This document shows positions 36,501 to 48,043 of a DNA stretch of 64,000 nucleotides, one piece after another. Origin of the DNA: Paragordius varius (lineage: Eukaryota > Nematomorpha); NCBI GenBank assembly GCA_964247055.1, contig OZ176056.1, positions 2,542,001 to 2,606,000 on the forward strand. The letters run 5' to 3'. Each line of letters opens with the position of its first letter. Within the stretch, counting starts at the first letter, position 1. The position numbers and the translations under genes are program-made. The notes beneath the pieces were generated by a model. It made no database searches. It saw only the letters and a program-made list of their open reading frames with translations, and was not told the DNA's origin.

Positions 36501-36809
36501 GTTAACAATATGGATTTGATCTTTCATATCATCGCAAACGTTGGAAAATCCGACCATATGTTTAGAGATAAAAAATTTAAATGTATTCATGTAAAACTTT
36601 AAATAATCATTGTTTTTATTTTCTAGTTGTGACTGAAGATAACGCGCTTGTTCATCGGGATAAATGTGTTTCATCAAAAGCTCAATCAAATTTGAATTTT
36701 GTTTAGGTGGAAATATATTGTTTAATTTCAAAAACTTTTTGATGTACAGATTTCTCTGAAAACGAAAAAATGGATTTTCTTCAGGGGTATTTTTATTCAT
36801 AAACCCCAT
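33545..36809 (-). CDS. IRS-type PTB domain docking protein (FRS2/IRS/DOK-like)
   Basis: Exons (minus): 36809-35941, 35652-35390, 35295-33545, together 2883 nt, an exact multiple of three, 960 residues. Residues about 240-306 carry the second half of an IRS-type PTB domain: FRWPLIFIRRYGAEDDMFGF, then CLTGPGEFRFK (compare IRS1 TGPGEF), and across a 288-nt intron the closing helix TKNCTSIYEMIQLNL. The first strands may be RFTITRGFICITPHDFLFF around residue 130, implying a long insert, or the domain may be cut differently. The about 650-residue remainder is low-complexity, Ser/Thr/Asn-rich, with Tyr sites such as ENVYLPA and NYIEVE. Such proteins link receptor tyrosine kinases to SH2 partners. 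Unlike FRS2, an N-myristoylation signal is not convincing. The assignment within the superfamily is open. The second intron is 94 nt. Confidence 0.85.
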
Positions 36810-36874
36810 GTGATTTAATTCATGTAATAAAATACATATGAATTAAATTTATAGTAAAATATATTAATATAGAG

Positions 36875-38527
36875 GAGGGCTTCTAAAACTTTTGTAGTTT
36901 CCGACCCCATTTATGATTGCAAGTTTCTTAACGATCCATCAAAATATAAACGAAAAATAATAGTTTCTTCGAAATAACACTTAGAAATTTTGTTGATAAA
37001 ATTTATCAGGATTATTTCAGTTTTGAGAGATTGAGAAAAATAAATGTAGATTTTTTATAAACTTCTGTAACATTTTCTGATTTATAGTAAATTTATACAA
37101 GATACTAAATGGCCCTGTAACCCTTCAGTGTGGCCTAGTCTTACCGATTATTATTCTTAATTTGCACTAAATAGAGTTGATGGAGATAAAAAATAATAAT
37201 AAACTTAATAAAAGGAATGTCTTTAATTATTCTTTTACGGGTTTTTGCATAGGCTGAAATATTGTTTATTCGAAATTGACCATATTTTTTCTGTCCCTTA
37301 TGAAAGTTAATATTTAATATCATTGGATTTATTTTAAGATTCTAATATGAAATTTTGTTCATACAGCTGGGATCGAGGGATATAAAAAGTAAATCATTTT
37401 ACCCTTAAAGGAAAGAATGATATTATACAAATTTCCCAGAAATGATAACTGAACTCGTATGGCTTCTTATGTTTTTTGAAAATTAGCTCCAAAACTACGC
37501 CTATTTTGTATGGCGGCTCAGTTTTTAACCAATAGACCCCTACCCATAAACCTATACGGAAAAAGCGCTGACTTAAATTCTGTGCCCTTATAAGGAAAAT
37601 TTTCGGAATCATCTTTGATACCATCGTCTCATGGGTTATTCACTAAATAATCATTAAATGATGGCGCTTTAGGGCATAAAGGCATTAACGGCAAATAAAA
37701 GAACCTGACCTTAATTTTTATCTAGTTACGGGTAATAATGACTTTTAATGAACTCATATGGCTTCATAAATTTTTTGTAAATTAGCTCCAAAACAACGCA
37801 ATTTTATATAGTGGCGCAGTTTTAGCGGCTACCTGTTTAGCCAGCAGCCAATATTAAAAAAGCGCAAGACTAAAATTTTTTTCCTTTAAACAGAGAATAA
37901 CCCGGATCAGTGAATTTTAACGGTCTTATACCCTGCACAAAAAAATATTTAGTTTTTTTAAGAAAATGTCATTTTACGGAGGGTACGAGTAAAACGAGTG
38001 CCTAAATTAAAAAAGTAAGCCGAGTAGGTTCGGAGCAATCGAAAAAATGTAAAAACAATCATATTTGAAATCGTATGGTCCAGAACGTTTTCCGGAAGTT
38101 GTCTCAAAGACACGATTTTTCTGGACTTCTGATTTCAAAAAAGCCCGCTTCTTACGAGGGGTGGGCTCCTACCTTAAAAAAAGGGCGAAGCTATTGTCAG
38201 GGCATTTCTTAATGATTACATTTTTTTGACAATTGGATTTGAATGAGTCTACCGGTTTTCTGGAAACAGATCACAAAGCCAGCATTTTCTATTTTTATAA
38301 ATACATAGATTATAATAACGGGAATAGAAGTGCTGATATAAACAGTTTTTCCGAACCAGAAGATTTTATGATATATTTATCCACGATGAATGTTATCTTT
38401 CTTTATACCAATAATTTTACCAGTTAAAAAACTTTTTTTGTTAAATTGTATTTTTATCACTCACGACCCCATAATTTTGGTACGCGACCCCAAATGGGGT
38501 GGCGACCCATCATTTTAAAAAGCCCTG
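36875..38527. mobile_element. Non-autonomous hAT holding a Helitron, upstream of the PTB gene
   Basis: The left end GAGGGCTTCTAAAACTTTTG pairs with the right end TTTTAAAAAGCCCTG. Duplications ATATAGAG and ATATGGAG (7 of 8) flank it. Its left edge is 65 bp from the PTB gene's start codon. Interior sequence recurs at about 40545-41569, a related copy. Confidence 0.7.
37443..38309 (-). mobile_element. Truncated Helitron within the hAT
   Basis: On the minus strand it starts TCTATGTATTTATAAAAATA at 38309 and runs through blocks shared with the Helitrons at 23939 and 27824. Its 3' hairpin and CTAG are not recognised. Comparison with the related hAT copy near 41.17 kb puts the left boundary at about 37443. 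Confidence 0.6.
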
Positions 38528-39273
38528 ATATGGAGCATGTTCAATTTTGATTCAAAATACTATTATAAATATCACAAATTAACGTTTCTTTGATTCTTTA
38601 TACATCTAAATTTAAGAAGGTTTTCTGATGCGAGACTTAAACTGCTGAAATCTATTAGAATTCTGTCGCTTGATTAGGATCAAACTTAAAAACTATTATT
38701 CCAAGCGTACACGCTGTAAAGCATTAGCATCCAAGCCATTTTTACCTATTTTACTGGGCCTAAAGTTACATTCTAAAATCAGGGGAACTAGTATTGTTAT
38801 GAGATGACTATTAACACTTGGATGCAAAAAAATTATACAGTACCTCGAATCAAATAGATTTTGGGGACACTGTTTAAAATAAAATATTTTTAAAAAATAT
38901 TAAAAAAATATTGCAAACGATTAAAAAAACATTGATGCCCCGAAATATATTAAAATATTCATTTAAAATTACTTTTATTAATGTGAAGGTGCAAATTTTA
39001 CTAAAATAACATGTGTTTTAGCTAATAAAAATAAATACCCCTTTTTGGCTTATATTAACACTTGGATCAATACATTTTATCAGTATGATTCAAATTAGGG
39101 AAACTTGTGACACTAGGCCTGTATAAGATCAAATATTTGAAAAATATAGAATGAATTGAAACGATGGCAAAAGTTTACACTTACGATGCATCAAAAATTA
39201 AAGCGTATAAAAAATATCCTGATGAAAGCCTGTAGAAATATATACATTATGATAGGCAAGCTTTTGTTGGCCC
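38528..39273. repeat. Decayed piggyBac-type MITE fragments
   Basis: TTAACACTTGGAT occurs near 38808 and 39057, each starting a decayed copy of the family described at 53395-53933. Neither has a clear far end. The first 280 bp hold nothing recognised. Confidence 0.5.
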
Positions 39274-39277
39274 TTAA

Positions 39278-40375
39278 GACTTCGATTCAAATTGAGGTAT
39301 CTAAATACCCCAGACTTATAAAATACTGAAGGAAACGGTTATAATTTATGCTTCTATCCTAATTAAAATTATATAAATAAGCCCAAATATCTAAATAAAA
39401 TTTTGTTTTGAAAAAAAGAGTTCCATGTCAAACTTCGACGCCATTTTATTTTATAAAATCTTTCCAAAATATCTCTTATGTAATTTTAAAGGAATCAAAG
39501 CCAAATTTAAATTACATCTAACATTGATAGAAATAGAAAAAGTGGTTTTTGTAATATTTTTTAACACTTGGATACAACACATTCATTTTAGTCCTTCGAT
39601 TCAAATTGGAGTAGTTAAATACCCCAGGCCTGTTTAAAATAAAATTCTTTAAAAAATATGGAAGGAATCGAAACCATTTGCACTTATATAACATTAATAA
39701 ACCGAAATATATAAAAAAATTTATTCATAAATACTTGATATTACTTATTTTAAGCTAAAACGGAAAGGTAAAAATTTAGTCAACGTGAGTTGTGTGCAAT
39801 GGTAAAATTAAAAAATAATACAAAATAAACAGCTTTTTTCATTATATATGTTAAATATAATTTCAATGAAAAATAAGCTTTAATTTTACTCTTAAAATTA
39901 AATGAAGACGATTTTTTGCAAAAATTTTGCAAAATAAAAATTGCGTCGAAGTAATTTGACAGAAACTTTTTTTTCAAAACAAAATTTTATTTCGATATTT
40001 TAGATTTTTATATAATTTTAATTAAGATAGAAGCATAAATTTAAATTGGGACCGTTTCCTTCAGTAGTTTTTTAAAAATCCTAACTCAAATTTAGTCTGG
40101 GGTATTTAGATACCCCAATTTTACCATTGCAGACATGCCATGTTGGCTAAATTTTTACCTTTGGGTTTTAGCTTAAAATAAGTATAATCAAGTATTTTTG
40201 AACAAAATTTTTTTTATATAATTCGGGGTATTAATGTTATATAAGTGCAAAATTTTGCCATGGTTTCTATTCCTTCCATATCTTTTAAAAAATTTAATTA
40301 TAAACAGGCCTGGGGTATACAACTACCCCAATTATCGAAGAAAATGAATGTGTTGTATCCAAATGTTAAGGGTGA
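39278..40375. mobile_element. piggyBac-type MITE (family pB1) with a copy of itself inserted
   Basis: The outer element begins at TTAA 39274-39277 and ends before TTAA 40376-40379 (CCAAATG end). Its middle is interrupted at about 39561-40112 by a second copy in the opposite orientation, starting CACTTGGATACAAC at 39565. After that the outer sequence resumes. The far TTAA of the inner copy is lost. Confidence 0.7.
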
Positions 40376-40544
40376 TATAGGAAAATTTATTACACTTTTG
40401 TGGTTGGTGCTACATATTAGAAATGGCAAATTTTGTGCAGATTTTTTTAAATATAATTTTTTTGGTGTAAATGCCTCATTCAAAAAATGTCACAAACATT
40501 ATCATACATAATAAGCAACATTATTTTGAAAAAATGTTATATAG

Positions 40545-41569
40545 ATGTGGGCTACGGTCGTAATTCCGCTCCTCTAAAATGAGTTAGTTATTTTAACACA
40601 AAAATGCCGGGATGGCACAATAAAATTTTAAATATATGCTAAATTTTTAATCAACTAAAAATATTTTTTAAAAAATGTATACTTCTTTCAATATAATTTT
40701 TGGCGAAATTTTGTTGAAGCGTACTTATTACTATTTTGAGTAATTGAAACGGTATAAAAGGCTTTAGGATAATAAAACTCTTTTTTCATAAACTTTTCTA
40801 TCTGTTAAACTAGTTGGACCTTCACACTACGCTGTGATGTAGTCTCACCGATAATTATTTTTAATAATTTGCAAATAATAGAGCTAAAGGAGTAAAAATA
40901 ATAAAACTATATTAATTAAAAAGTTGTCTTTAATTTTTCCATTACCGGTTTTCGCATAGGTTTAAATATTGTTATTACTCAAAATTGACCATATAAAAAC
41001 TGTGTCTTATAAAATTAATATTCAAATATCATTGTATTTATTTTAAGATTTTCGCTTTATAAAATCATGCCTAAGAGTTTTATTATATTATTGTGTTCAC
41101 ACCTGGGATACTATTCAATGGATATAAATAGTACATCATTTATGATCCGTTTTATACAAATTCCTCAGAAATGTGTTTTAAACGATATCTAATTTCGGTG
41201 GCGTAGATTATTAATAAAGAGCAACAGTATTTACTCTAATACAAATAAGAATGATTAAAAAATTTTATACCGAAAATTCTTAAATATTTTAGGAATGCTA
41301 GCTAATACAGGTTGAAAAAAAGGCTTTGACAACCTAATTATATAATGACTGCTTTTATTCAAATAATATAATATAAAAATAAAAATTTATCTTTCAGTTT
41401 TTAAATGAAAAAAAATAGTTAAGCATATGATTTTCGGAAAATTTACAAATATTATAGCAAAATCAATTATATCAAACTTCAGCTCAAGATATAAATTTGT
41501 TAATTTTTTTATGATTTTGTGGACCGCAATAAAGGTTTAAATGGGTCGCCCGGAAAAATACACCCTGTC
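40545..41569. mobile_element. Second copy of the 36875-type hAT, decayed
   Basis: The block CACCGATAATTATTTTTAAT with TAGAGCTAAAGGAG and TCAAAATTGACCATATA matches 37140-37300. The right edge (GGGTCGCCCGGAAAAATACA then CCCTG) resembles the right end of that element. It lacks the Helitron. Confidence 0.5.
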
Positions 41570-41639
41570 TTTAATTATTTTTCTGTTCTTACAATTAGTA
41601 TGCCGACATTGGTTTAGCCTTCTGCTACACGACTTTCTT

Positions 41640-42760
41640 TATAGTTGGATCAAGTATGCAAACATCGGTGCGATAATTATAATTTGTCTCTACTGTAATG
41701 CGCTATGAATAAAAAATGAGGCTTAAGAATAATGTTTAATGCTTGATATTAAAATAAATGTTGGATAATTTGTTTGGCAGAGTTATTTTAATATAAAATC
41801 CATATTTAAAGATGGAATCGTTAAAAAATAATTCCAACTTACGAACAACTTAAAGCTAAATGCCTAATCCTCCATAAGAGCTAATCTTTGCTTCAGATGA
41901 CACCATAAGTTTTTTTTACAAATTCCTTGTGTTGGTCGTATCGTTTAACTTGGTCCGCTGCCATATTTTTATTGATAAAATTATGATTATTTCAGTCACA
42001 TAATAATTAGATCAAGAATAGCGAAATCATTTAAAACAGCAATCGATGCCACTGATTCGTAAAAATTAATTTTTAACCCAAAACTGTCATGGAAAATATG
42101 AGCGAACAATTATTCTAATAAACATTTGGTTTAAATAACTTTTCATCAAAATATATGTTGTTATCCAACCATTTCTTTGGTGATAGATATTCTCTTCGCT
42201 TTTAAAACTGATTGGAGTGATTGAATTGATTTTATAGGAGGATATATTTATCATCACTAAAACAGGAACGTTTACCTTGTGAATCAAATTTTGACATTCA
42301 GAGTTTGTGAAACATATCAATCAATAATTTAATGTCACAGTAGTAGGGGTATTGTTTACATCTTATCCTTGAATTTAAGCATGAACCGCCAAATTATCCC
42401 TAAAAATGATTGATACAAAATAGATGACTCTCCTACAGGTTGTATAGTAACAAACAAATAAAGATTAAATTAATTTCTGAAATAATTAAAAATGAATTGA
42501 ACCATATCCAAAATTTTCGATACATATATTTGCTTCTGCAATGGAAGAATTTTAAAAAAAGAAATTAATTATACATTAATAGGGAAAGCCTACCATGTAA
42601 ATTATCTAAAATAGGGAAAACCGGCGACTTCACCAATACCCATTCGTAAATAATATTATTCCTAAATTTAAAATATTTGTTGCTATTTGTTTGTGAGATA
42701 TACTTGGCATTACGTCTAAATCTTTTAGAAGACGGATTACCTCTACAAATCAAATACTGG
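41640..42760 (-). pseudogene. Tigger/pogo-type transposase fossil
   Basis: Minus-strand pieces match the DDE_1 (Tigger, jerky, pogo) nuclease: VNVPVLVMINISSYKI then FKSEENIYHQRNGWITTYIL, parallel to the family's VTVLLCANATGTHKL ... ANKKAWMTSDIF. An upstream piece NNIIYEWVLVKSPVFPI resembles the CENP-B type HTH (ALYEWFLQARSKNIPVSG). Between them, and leftward (MAADQVKRYDQHKEF), the readings do not connect. The gene is dead and its ends are not found. Confidence 0.55.
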
Positions 42761-43201
42761 CAAAGAGGCTTTCTGCTTCAAAACTAATTAAATATTGGTT
42801 TTAGCTAAATTTACACTTTATTTAATCTACACTGAGGGTGTCAATTCAAATAGGATGAAGAGCCACATTTAAAAAAATATATATAGACTTAAGTATCAGA
42901 TAAATTTGTTATAAATATACAGTATGAGTATCTATACAATGCTAGAAAGTTATTAATTAAATATTATTGGTTAATAATAGAAAGTGAAAAAAATAACTAT
43001 AAATATAAACAAATAATACTGTCCTTTGTTGTATTTACTATTTGGCAATAATAACCTTCTATTGTTGTTGTTTACTAAGGTCGATAACAAAAATACTAGT
43101 ATAAATATTACTAAATTTGGTGTTAAATTGTACTAATATGTGTAAAGGAAATTTGATAAAATGCATGGAATGGACAAATTAAACTTAATTTTTTAAAATA
43201 T
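42761..43201. other. Short intergenic stretch, nothing recognised
   Basis: A+T-rich sequence without supported features, ending at the target duplication of the Harbinger derivative. Confidence 0.5.
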
Positions 43202-43985
43202 GGGCCTGCTGAATAAAAACAAGCATCTACTGGGTAGTATGAGCTTGATAGTATGTACCAATTTTTGAAAAAACATTGAATAAAAATAGGTACTTACTAT
43301 CATGTACGTACTTAAGTCTTTAGTATGTGTAAAATGTTTATTTTCATTTTGTTTTTTGTTAGTTTTTGATTTCATTCATAAAATACGTTTGAAAAATTCA
43401 TAAAGAAAATTAGAAAGTCTAACTTTTGGAAAATAAATATCGATTATCTACCCATATTTTTAAATAATGCATTTATTAATACACATTTATTCATAAATAC
43501 ACAAATATGAAATAATCGAAAAAAATGATATGATTGTTAACATTCTTGAAAAAAAACCAATCTTTTTTAACAAAAGTAATAATTGCAAATTGAACTCACA
43601 AAGCTTAAAATAGAGAAGGAAAAAAATTATTATTAATAATAAAACAAATAATATTTAATTAATATATTAATAAGTATGTATTATGAATCATGTAATTTAA
43701 AAAAACATTTATCTTAGAAATTTTATAAAAATATAACCGATATTATTTTAAGTGAAAAAATAATAGTTTAAAATATTGCCATTTACCAGCTTAAAAAAAC
43801 CAGTTAAGTACTAGGTAAAATTTGTAAAAAGACAATTTTTATTCAATGATATTTGTCAGTAAATACTGGTAAACATAGTACGTACTGGATAGTAAAAGCA
43901 ATATATTTTTTTATTCAATACATAGCTAGTATATACTGGAAAAAACCTAGTTTTTAGTATATACTAGCTTTTATTCAGCAGGCCC
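43202..43985. mobile_element. Harbinger deletion derivative (MITE)
   Basis: Same GGGCCTGCTGAATAAAA ends as 13792-15664, flanked by TAT (43199-43201 and 43986-43988). It shares about 310 bp at the left and 470 bp at the right with that element but lacks the transposase part. This is the parent-to-MITE pattern of PIF/Harbinger. Confidence 0.92.
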
Positions 43986-44053
43986 TATATATCTGCCATT
44001 GATGAAGGTTTCAATATAATATTAAAGAATAGAATGTCAAGGAAAATGATTAA

Positions 44054-47000
44054 CACTTGGATACAATACTGTAAGGTTATAATATTCTATTTTGTATTCG
44101 AATATTATATATATATTTCGTGTTAAAGCTTATGTGTGTTGAGATTAACCATTTTGTAACGTCTACGCAAATAAGGGATGCACACCTAAAAAAAAACTTG
44201 TGATATAATAGCCAGGGTACCTTTAACTCTAAAACCTTTAGTAGAAAATGAAATTGATAGATTAGTTAAACTCAAAATACTCCGACCTATCGATCCGACC
44301 CAAACCTTAATAACATGGGCCTCTCCCACAGTAAATATAATTAAAGGAAATGGAGAAATTAAGATATGTGCCGATTTCCGAATTAGTATCAACCGTTATT
44401 TAGCAAAGGATTCTCATCTGATACCTACTTTTGACAAGTTGGCCACCAAAGTGGCAAATGAGATAATTTTTTCCACTTTAGACCTGAAAGATGCTTACTT
44501 ACAATTTCTGATAGACCGGGCGTCACAGACGCTAGTAACCATCACAACTCACAAAGGGTTTTATGCTTACCAACGACTTCCATTCGGATTAACTTCAGCA
44601 CCTATGATCTTTCAAAAATGCATGGACAATCTTTTAAAGGACATACCTGGTATTTGTGTGTACCTGGATGATGTCTTAATTTCCGGAGCTACCAGGGAGG
44701 AACATGATCAAAGATTAAGGGAAGTATGAAGAAGGTTACAAGAGGCGGGATTACGATTGCGCCGAGACAAATTGCAAATTGGTATCTCACGAGTCAAATA
44801 CATGGGGTACGTGATTTCTGACCAAGGTATTGAGCCGTCCAATGAAAAAGTAGAGGCCATTAAAAATTGTCCACACCTACAAACAAAACTGTGCTACGTT
44901 CGTTCTTAGGCTTAATAAATTTTCATGAGCGGTTTATACCAAACTGTCACCCACACCTAGCAACCTTACACAAGTTAAGTGGTAAGAATACACCTTGGCG
45001 GTGGACCCCGGCAGATGATAGTGAATTCGCGAAAGCAAAAAGCTTGCTAACCAGGCCAACCGCTTTAATGCCATTTAACGACCGTTTTCCCTTGTTGATC
45101 GAAACAGATGCTTCCAACAAGGGGTTTGGGGCAACACTGTTTCATAAGACCCCACAGGGGAAACGCCCAATTTTTTACGCGTCACGAACTTGTTCAATAG
45201 CAGAAAAGGGTTATTCCACGATCGAAAAAGAGGCCAATAGTGTTTGCCCTAGAAAAATTTAAATACTTTATACATGGAAGACCGTTCGAGATATATACAG
45301 ATCATAAACCGCTGGTGTCACTATTTGGGCGGAAGAGAGACATCAACAACATTAATAATAGCAAACTGCTCAGGTGGATATCGAATACCATCGGGTACGA
45401 GTATGAAATATTTTACAAGAAAGGGGAAGAAAACTTAGCCGACGCGTTGTCGAGACTTCCCATAGAGCATAGCCAACCAGATGATGAAGATGACGCGGCC
45501 ACCAAGCAGGTACGATTTTTGGCTCTAAAAGCGCTGGATGTATATAAGAAAGTGGTCGAAGAGGCAACGATCACTGACCAACGGTTATCAAAAGTTAAAA
45601 ATGCTCTCAGGACAAACAGTTGGATCGACGAAGATTTGAAACCTTTTTTAAAACATAAAAACGACTTGGAGTGTTGTTATAATCTGTTATACCTGAATGA
45701 TCGCTTAGTGATACCACAAGCGATGCAGGAAGCGATCTTGAAACTTCTGCATGCGGGACACAGCGGGCTAAAAGCAATGAAAGCCCAAGCCCGGTGTTCG
45801 GTATTTTGGCCCGAATTAGACGCCGATCTAGCGAATTATGTGGAAAGGTGCGAGGCTTGCCAAAACTATCGACCTAACGCACCTGAAAATCTTCCTTATC
45901 GATGGAATTTTAACACTTTGACATGGGAAAGGTTACATATAGATGTTGCTGGACCGGTGGACGGATAATATTGGTTAGTGACTATCGATAGCGCCTCACG
46001 GTGGGTAGAGATAGATCTTCTTAAATCAATAACGAGTCAAAGCGTTTTAATTTGCCTGGAAAAACACATCGCACGATTTGGTTTTCCCCGCCATATTGTG
46101 ACCGATAATGCCACGTATTTTACTTCAAGAGAATTTACGACTCTCCTAAATCAGATGAATATAAAGCACATCTGCGCAGCACCCTATCACCCCAAAACAA
46201 ACGGTCTAGTAGAGAGAGTAATAAAGACATTAAAAACGAAATACGCCGCTACTAAGACCCAACAAATGCATGCATATGAAGCTATCAACACGGTTTATTC
46301 GTATCAAACTAGCATGCATTCTTCGCTAAAAGAAACGCCTTCCGCCATATTCCTAAAACGGCGTGTACACAATCCTATCTCTTGGGTAAAAACAACCCCT
46401 GTCGAATTTATAGAGCACGAAAATGAACCGAGACGCGAATTCCAACAAGACGATCCTGTCTATAAAAATGAAATGGCCTTCTGGCGGCCAGGTCACATTC
46501 TGGAGAGAAGGGGGTTACTCTCGTATGAAGTGCAAGATGAGGAAGGGATTCGAAAACGTAAACATGCAGATCAGTTACGACGTAGGTCAGGAGGGAATTC
46601 ATACGAAACTAATCCCTTAATAGAGCACAAATATCCCAGCGTCGAAAGTGTCCCGGGTCATGTCGAGGGAGCCCACTCCGAACAAACCTTCCATCCCACT
46701 TCGGAATCTCAAATAGTCCATGCCCCAACTCCTGCTACCTCATGGCAAGACGTAGCCCCAGAATCGCTGACGCCTGTAGAGGCCAGACCCGACGTGGTAA
46801 AGGAGGTTTCCGACCTACCCGAGCGTAGATATCCGCTAAGAAGACGTCAGCCTCCCGATCGTTTAAACTTATAGGTATAATGTAGAACACGACAGCCCCC
46901 GTGGTTAACTTAGGGGGAAAGTAATGTAAGGTTATAATATTCTATTTTGTATTTGAATATTATATATATATATTTCGTGTTAAAGCTTATCTGTGTTGAG

Positions 47001-47703
47001 AATAACCATTGTGTAACGTCTACGCAAATAAGGCATGCACACATATAAAAGAACTTGTGATATAATAGCCAGTCACTTTTTATGTTGGTTTTCTTTTTAT
47101 CGCTCAACTCTATTTTTATATACCATATTGCTATACGTGAATAGATCAACTTTTCAAATACATTCTCTGTCCTTCGATTCTTAATGGTGTAGTTGGATAT
47201 TACAAGCCTGTTTTAAATTAAATACCTTGAAAAATTATAAGGAATCGGAACCATGCAAAAATTTGCAGTTTATAACATTCATAAACCGAAATATATAAAA
47301 ATTTTATTCATACTCTATTTTACTAATTTTGATGTTAAACTTAAAGGTAAAAATTTAGTCAACATAACATATATCCATTGGCTAAATTGAAAAATATTAC
47401 AAGATAAACCATTTTTTCAATTTCATTAATGTTAGAGGTAATTTAAATAAAAAAATTAGCTTCCATTTTACCTTTAAAATTAAATGAGTACGATACTTTG
47501 CAAAAATTTTGTGAAACAAAAATGGCGTCGAAGTAGTCTGACATGAAACTGTTTTTTCAAAATTAAATTTTATTTAAATATTTTGGCTTATTTATATAAT
47601 TTTTATCAGGAGAGAAGCATAAATTTTGGGACCGTTTCCCTCAGAAGTTTTTTAATTGATTTAAATTTAGTCCGGGGTATTAAATACGCCAATTCGAAAA
47701 GTT
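44054..47703. mobile_element. piggyBac-type MITE (pB1) hosting a Gypsy fossil
   Basis: TTAA (44050-44053), then CACTTGGATACAATAC, interrupted at 44069. The continuation (ATTCTCTGTCCTTCGATTC) appears at 47162 and runs to TTAA at 47704-47707. The order matches the uninterrupted copy at 59887-60454. Confidence 0.75.
44070..47156 (+). mobile_element. Ty3/Gypsy LTR retrotransposon, broken fossil
   Basis: Family Ty3/Gypsy. LTR sequence is present at both ends; the better kept one is 46925-47156 (232 bp, TG...CA), preceded by a polypurine tract (AGGGGGAAAG). A 5-bp duplication AATAC flanks the element (44065-44069 and 47157-47161). Recognised pol parts in order: reverse transcriptase (about 44.2-44.85 kb, with a YLDD box), RNase H (about 44.9-45.5 kb), integrase zinc-binding region and core (about 45.75-46.6 kb) and a C-terminal tail. 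G+C content is visibly higher than the surroundings. It is broken, with roughly four breaks. The LTR sequences differ at only a handful of positions, so it is fairly young. It inserted into a piggyBac-type MITE. Confidence 0.92.
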
Positions 47704-47707
47704 TTAA

Positions 47708-48043
47708 ATGAATATTATGAAAAATAATAAAAATATTATAAAAAAAAATATGCAAATCAATTTTAATTTTTACTTTTTTAAAAAATTATGTTGATTAATC
47801 AGAATACGGCGATAATAATTTACATTTTTTTCATTTATTTCTCCATAACTAGATTACTAATAAAAAGTAAATTTCACGTGAAATATGTTCCTTGATATAC
47901 TGTATTCGAAAAATTCGTTATGTCTGGCGTAAATGAGAAAAAACAACATTTGCATAAAAAGTTCCCACGAAAAAGATTGATGCCATTTTTCGTTTTTATT
48001 TTTTTAAAGTTTTTCGAAAATAAATTGTTATCTCTACGAGGGC
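47708..48043. other. Region upstream of the SMYD gene
   Basis: A+T-rich sequence between the MITE's right TTAA and the SMYD start codon. It presumably holds the promoter, but no specific site is visible. Confidence 0.4.

Noticed and set aside
39425-40511. Open frames of 65-88 codons in the piggyBac-type MITE cluster
   Set aside because: Repeat sequence; no transposase motif, and copies elsewhere are not open.
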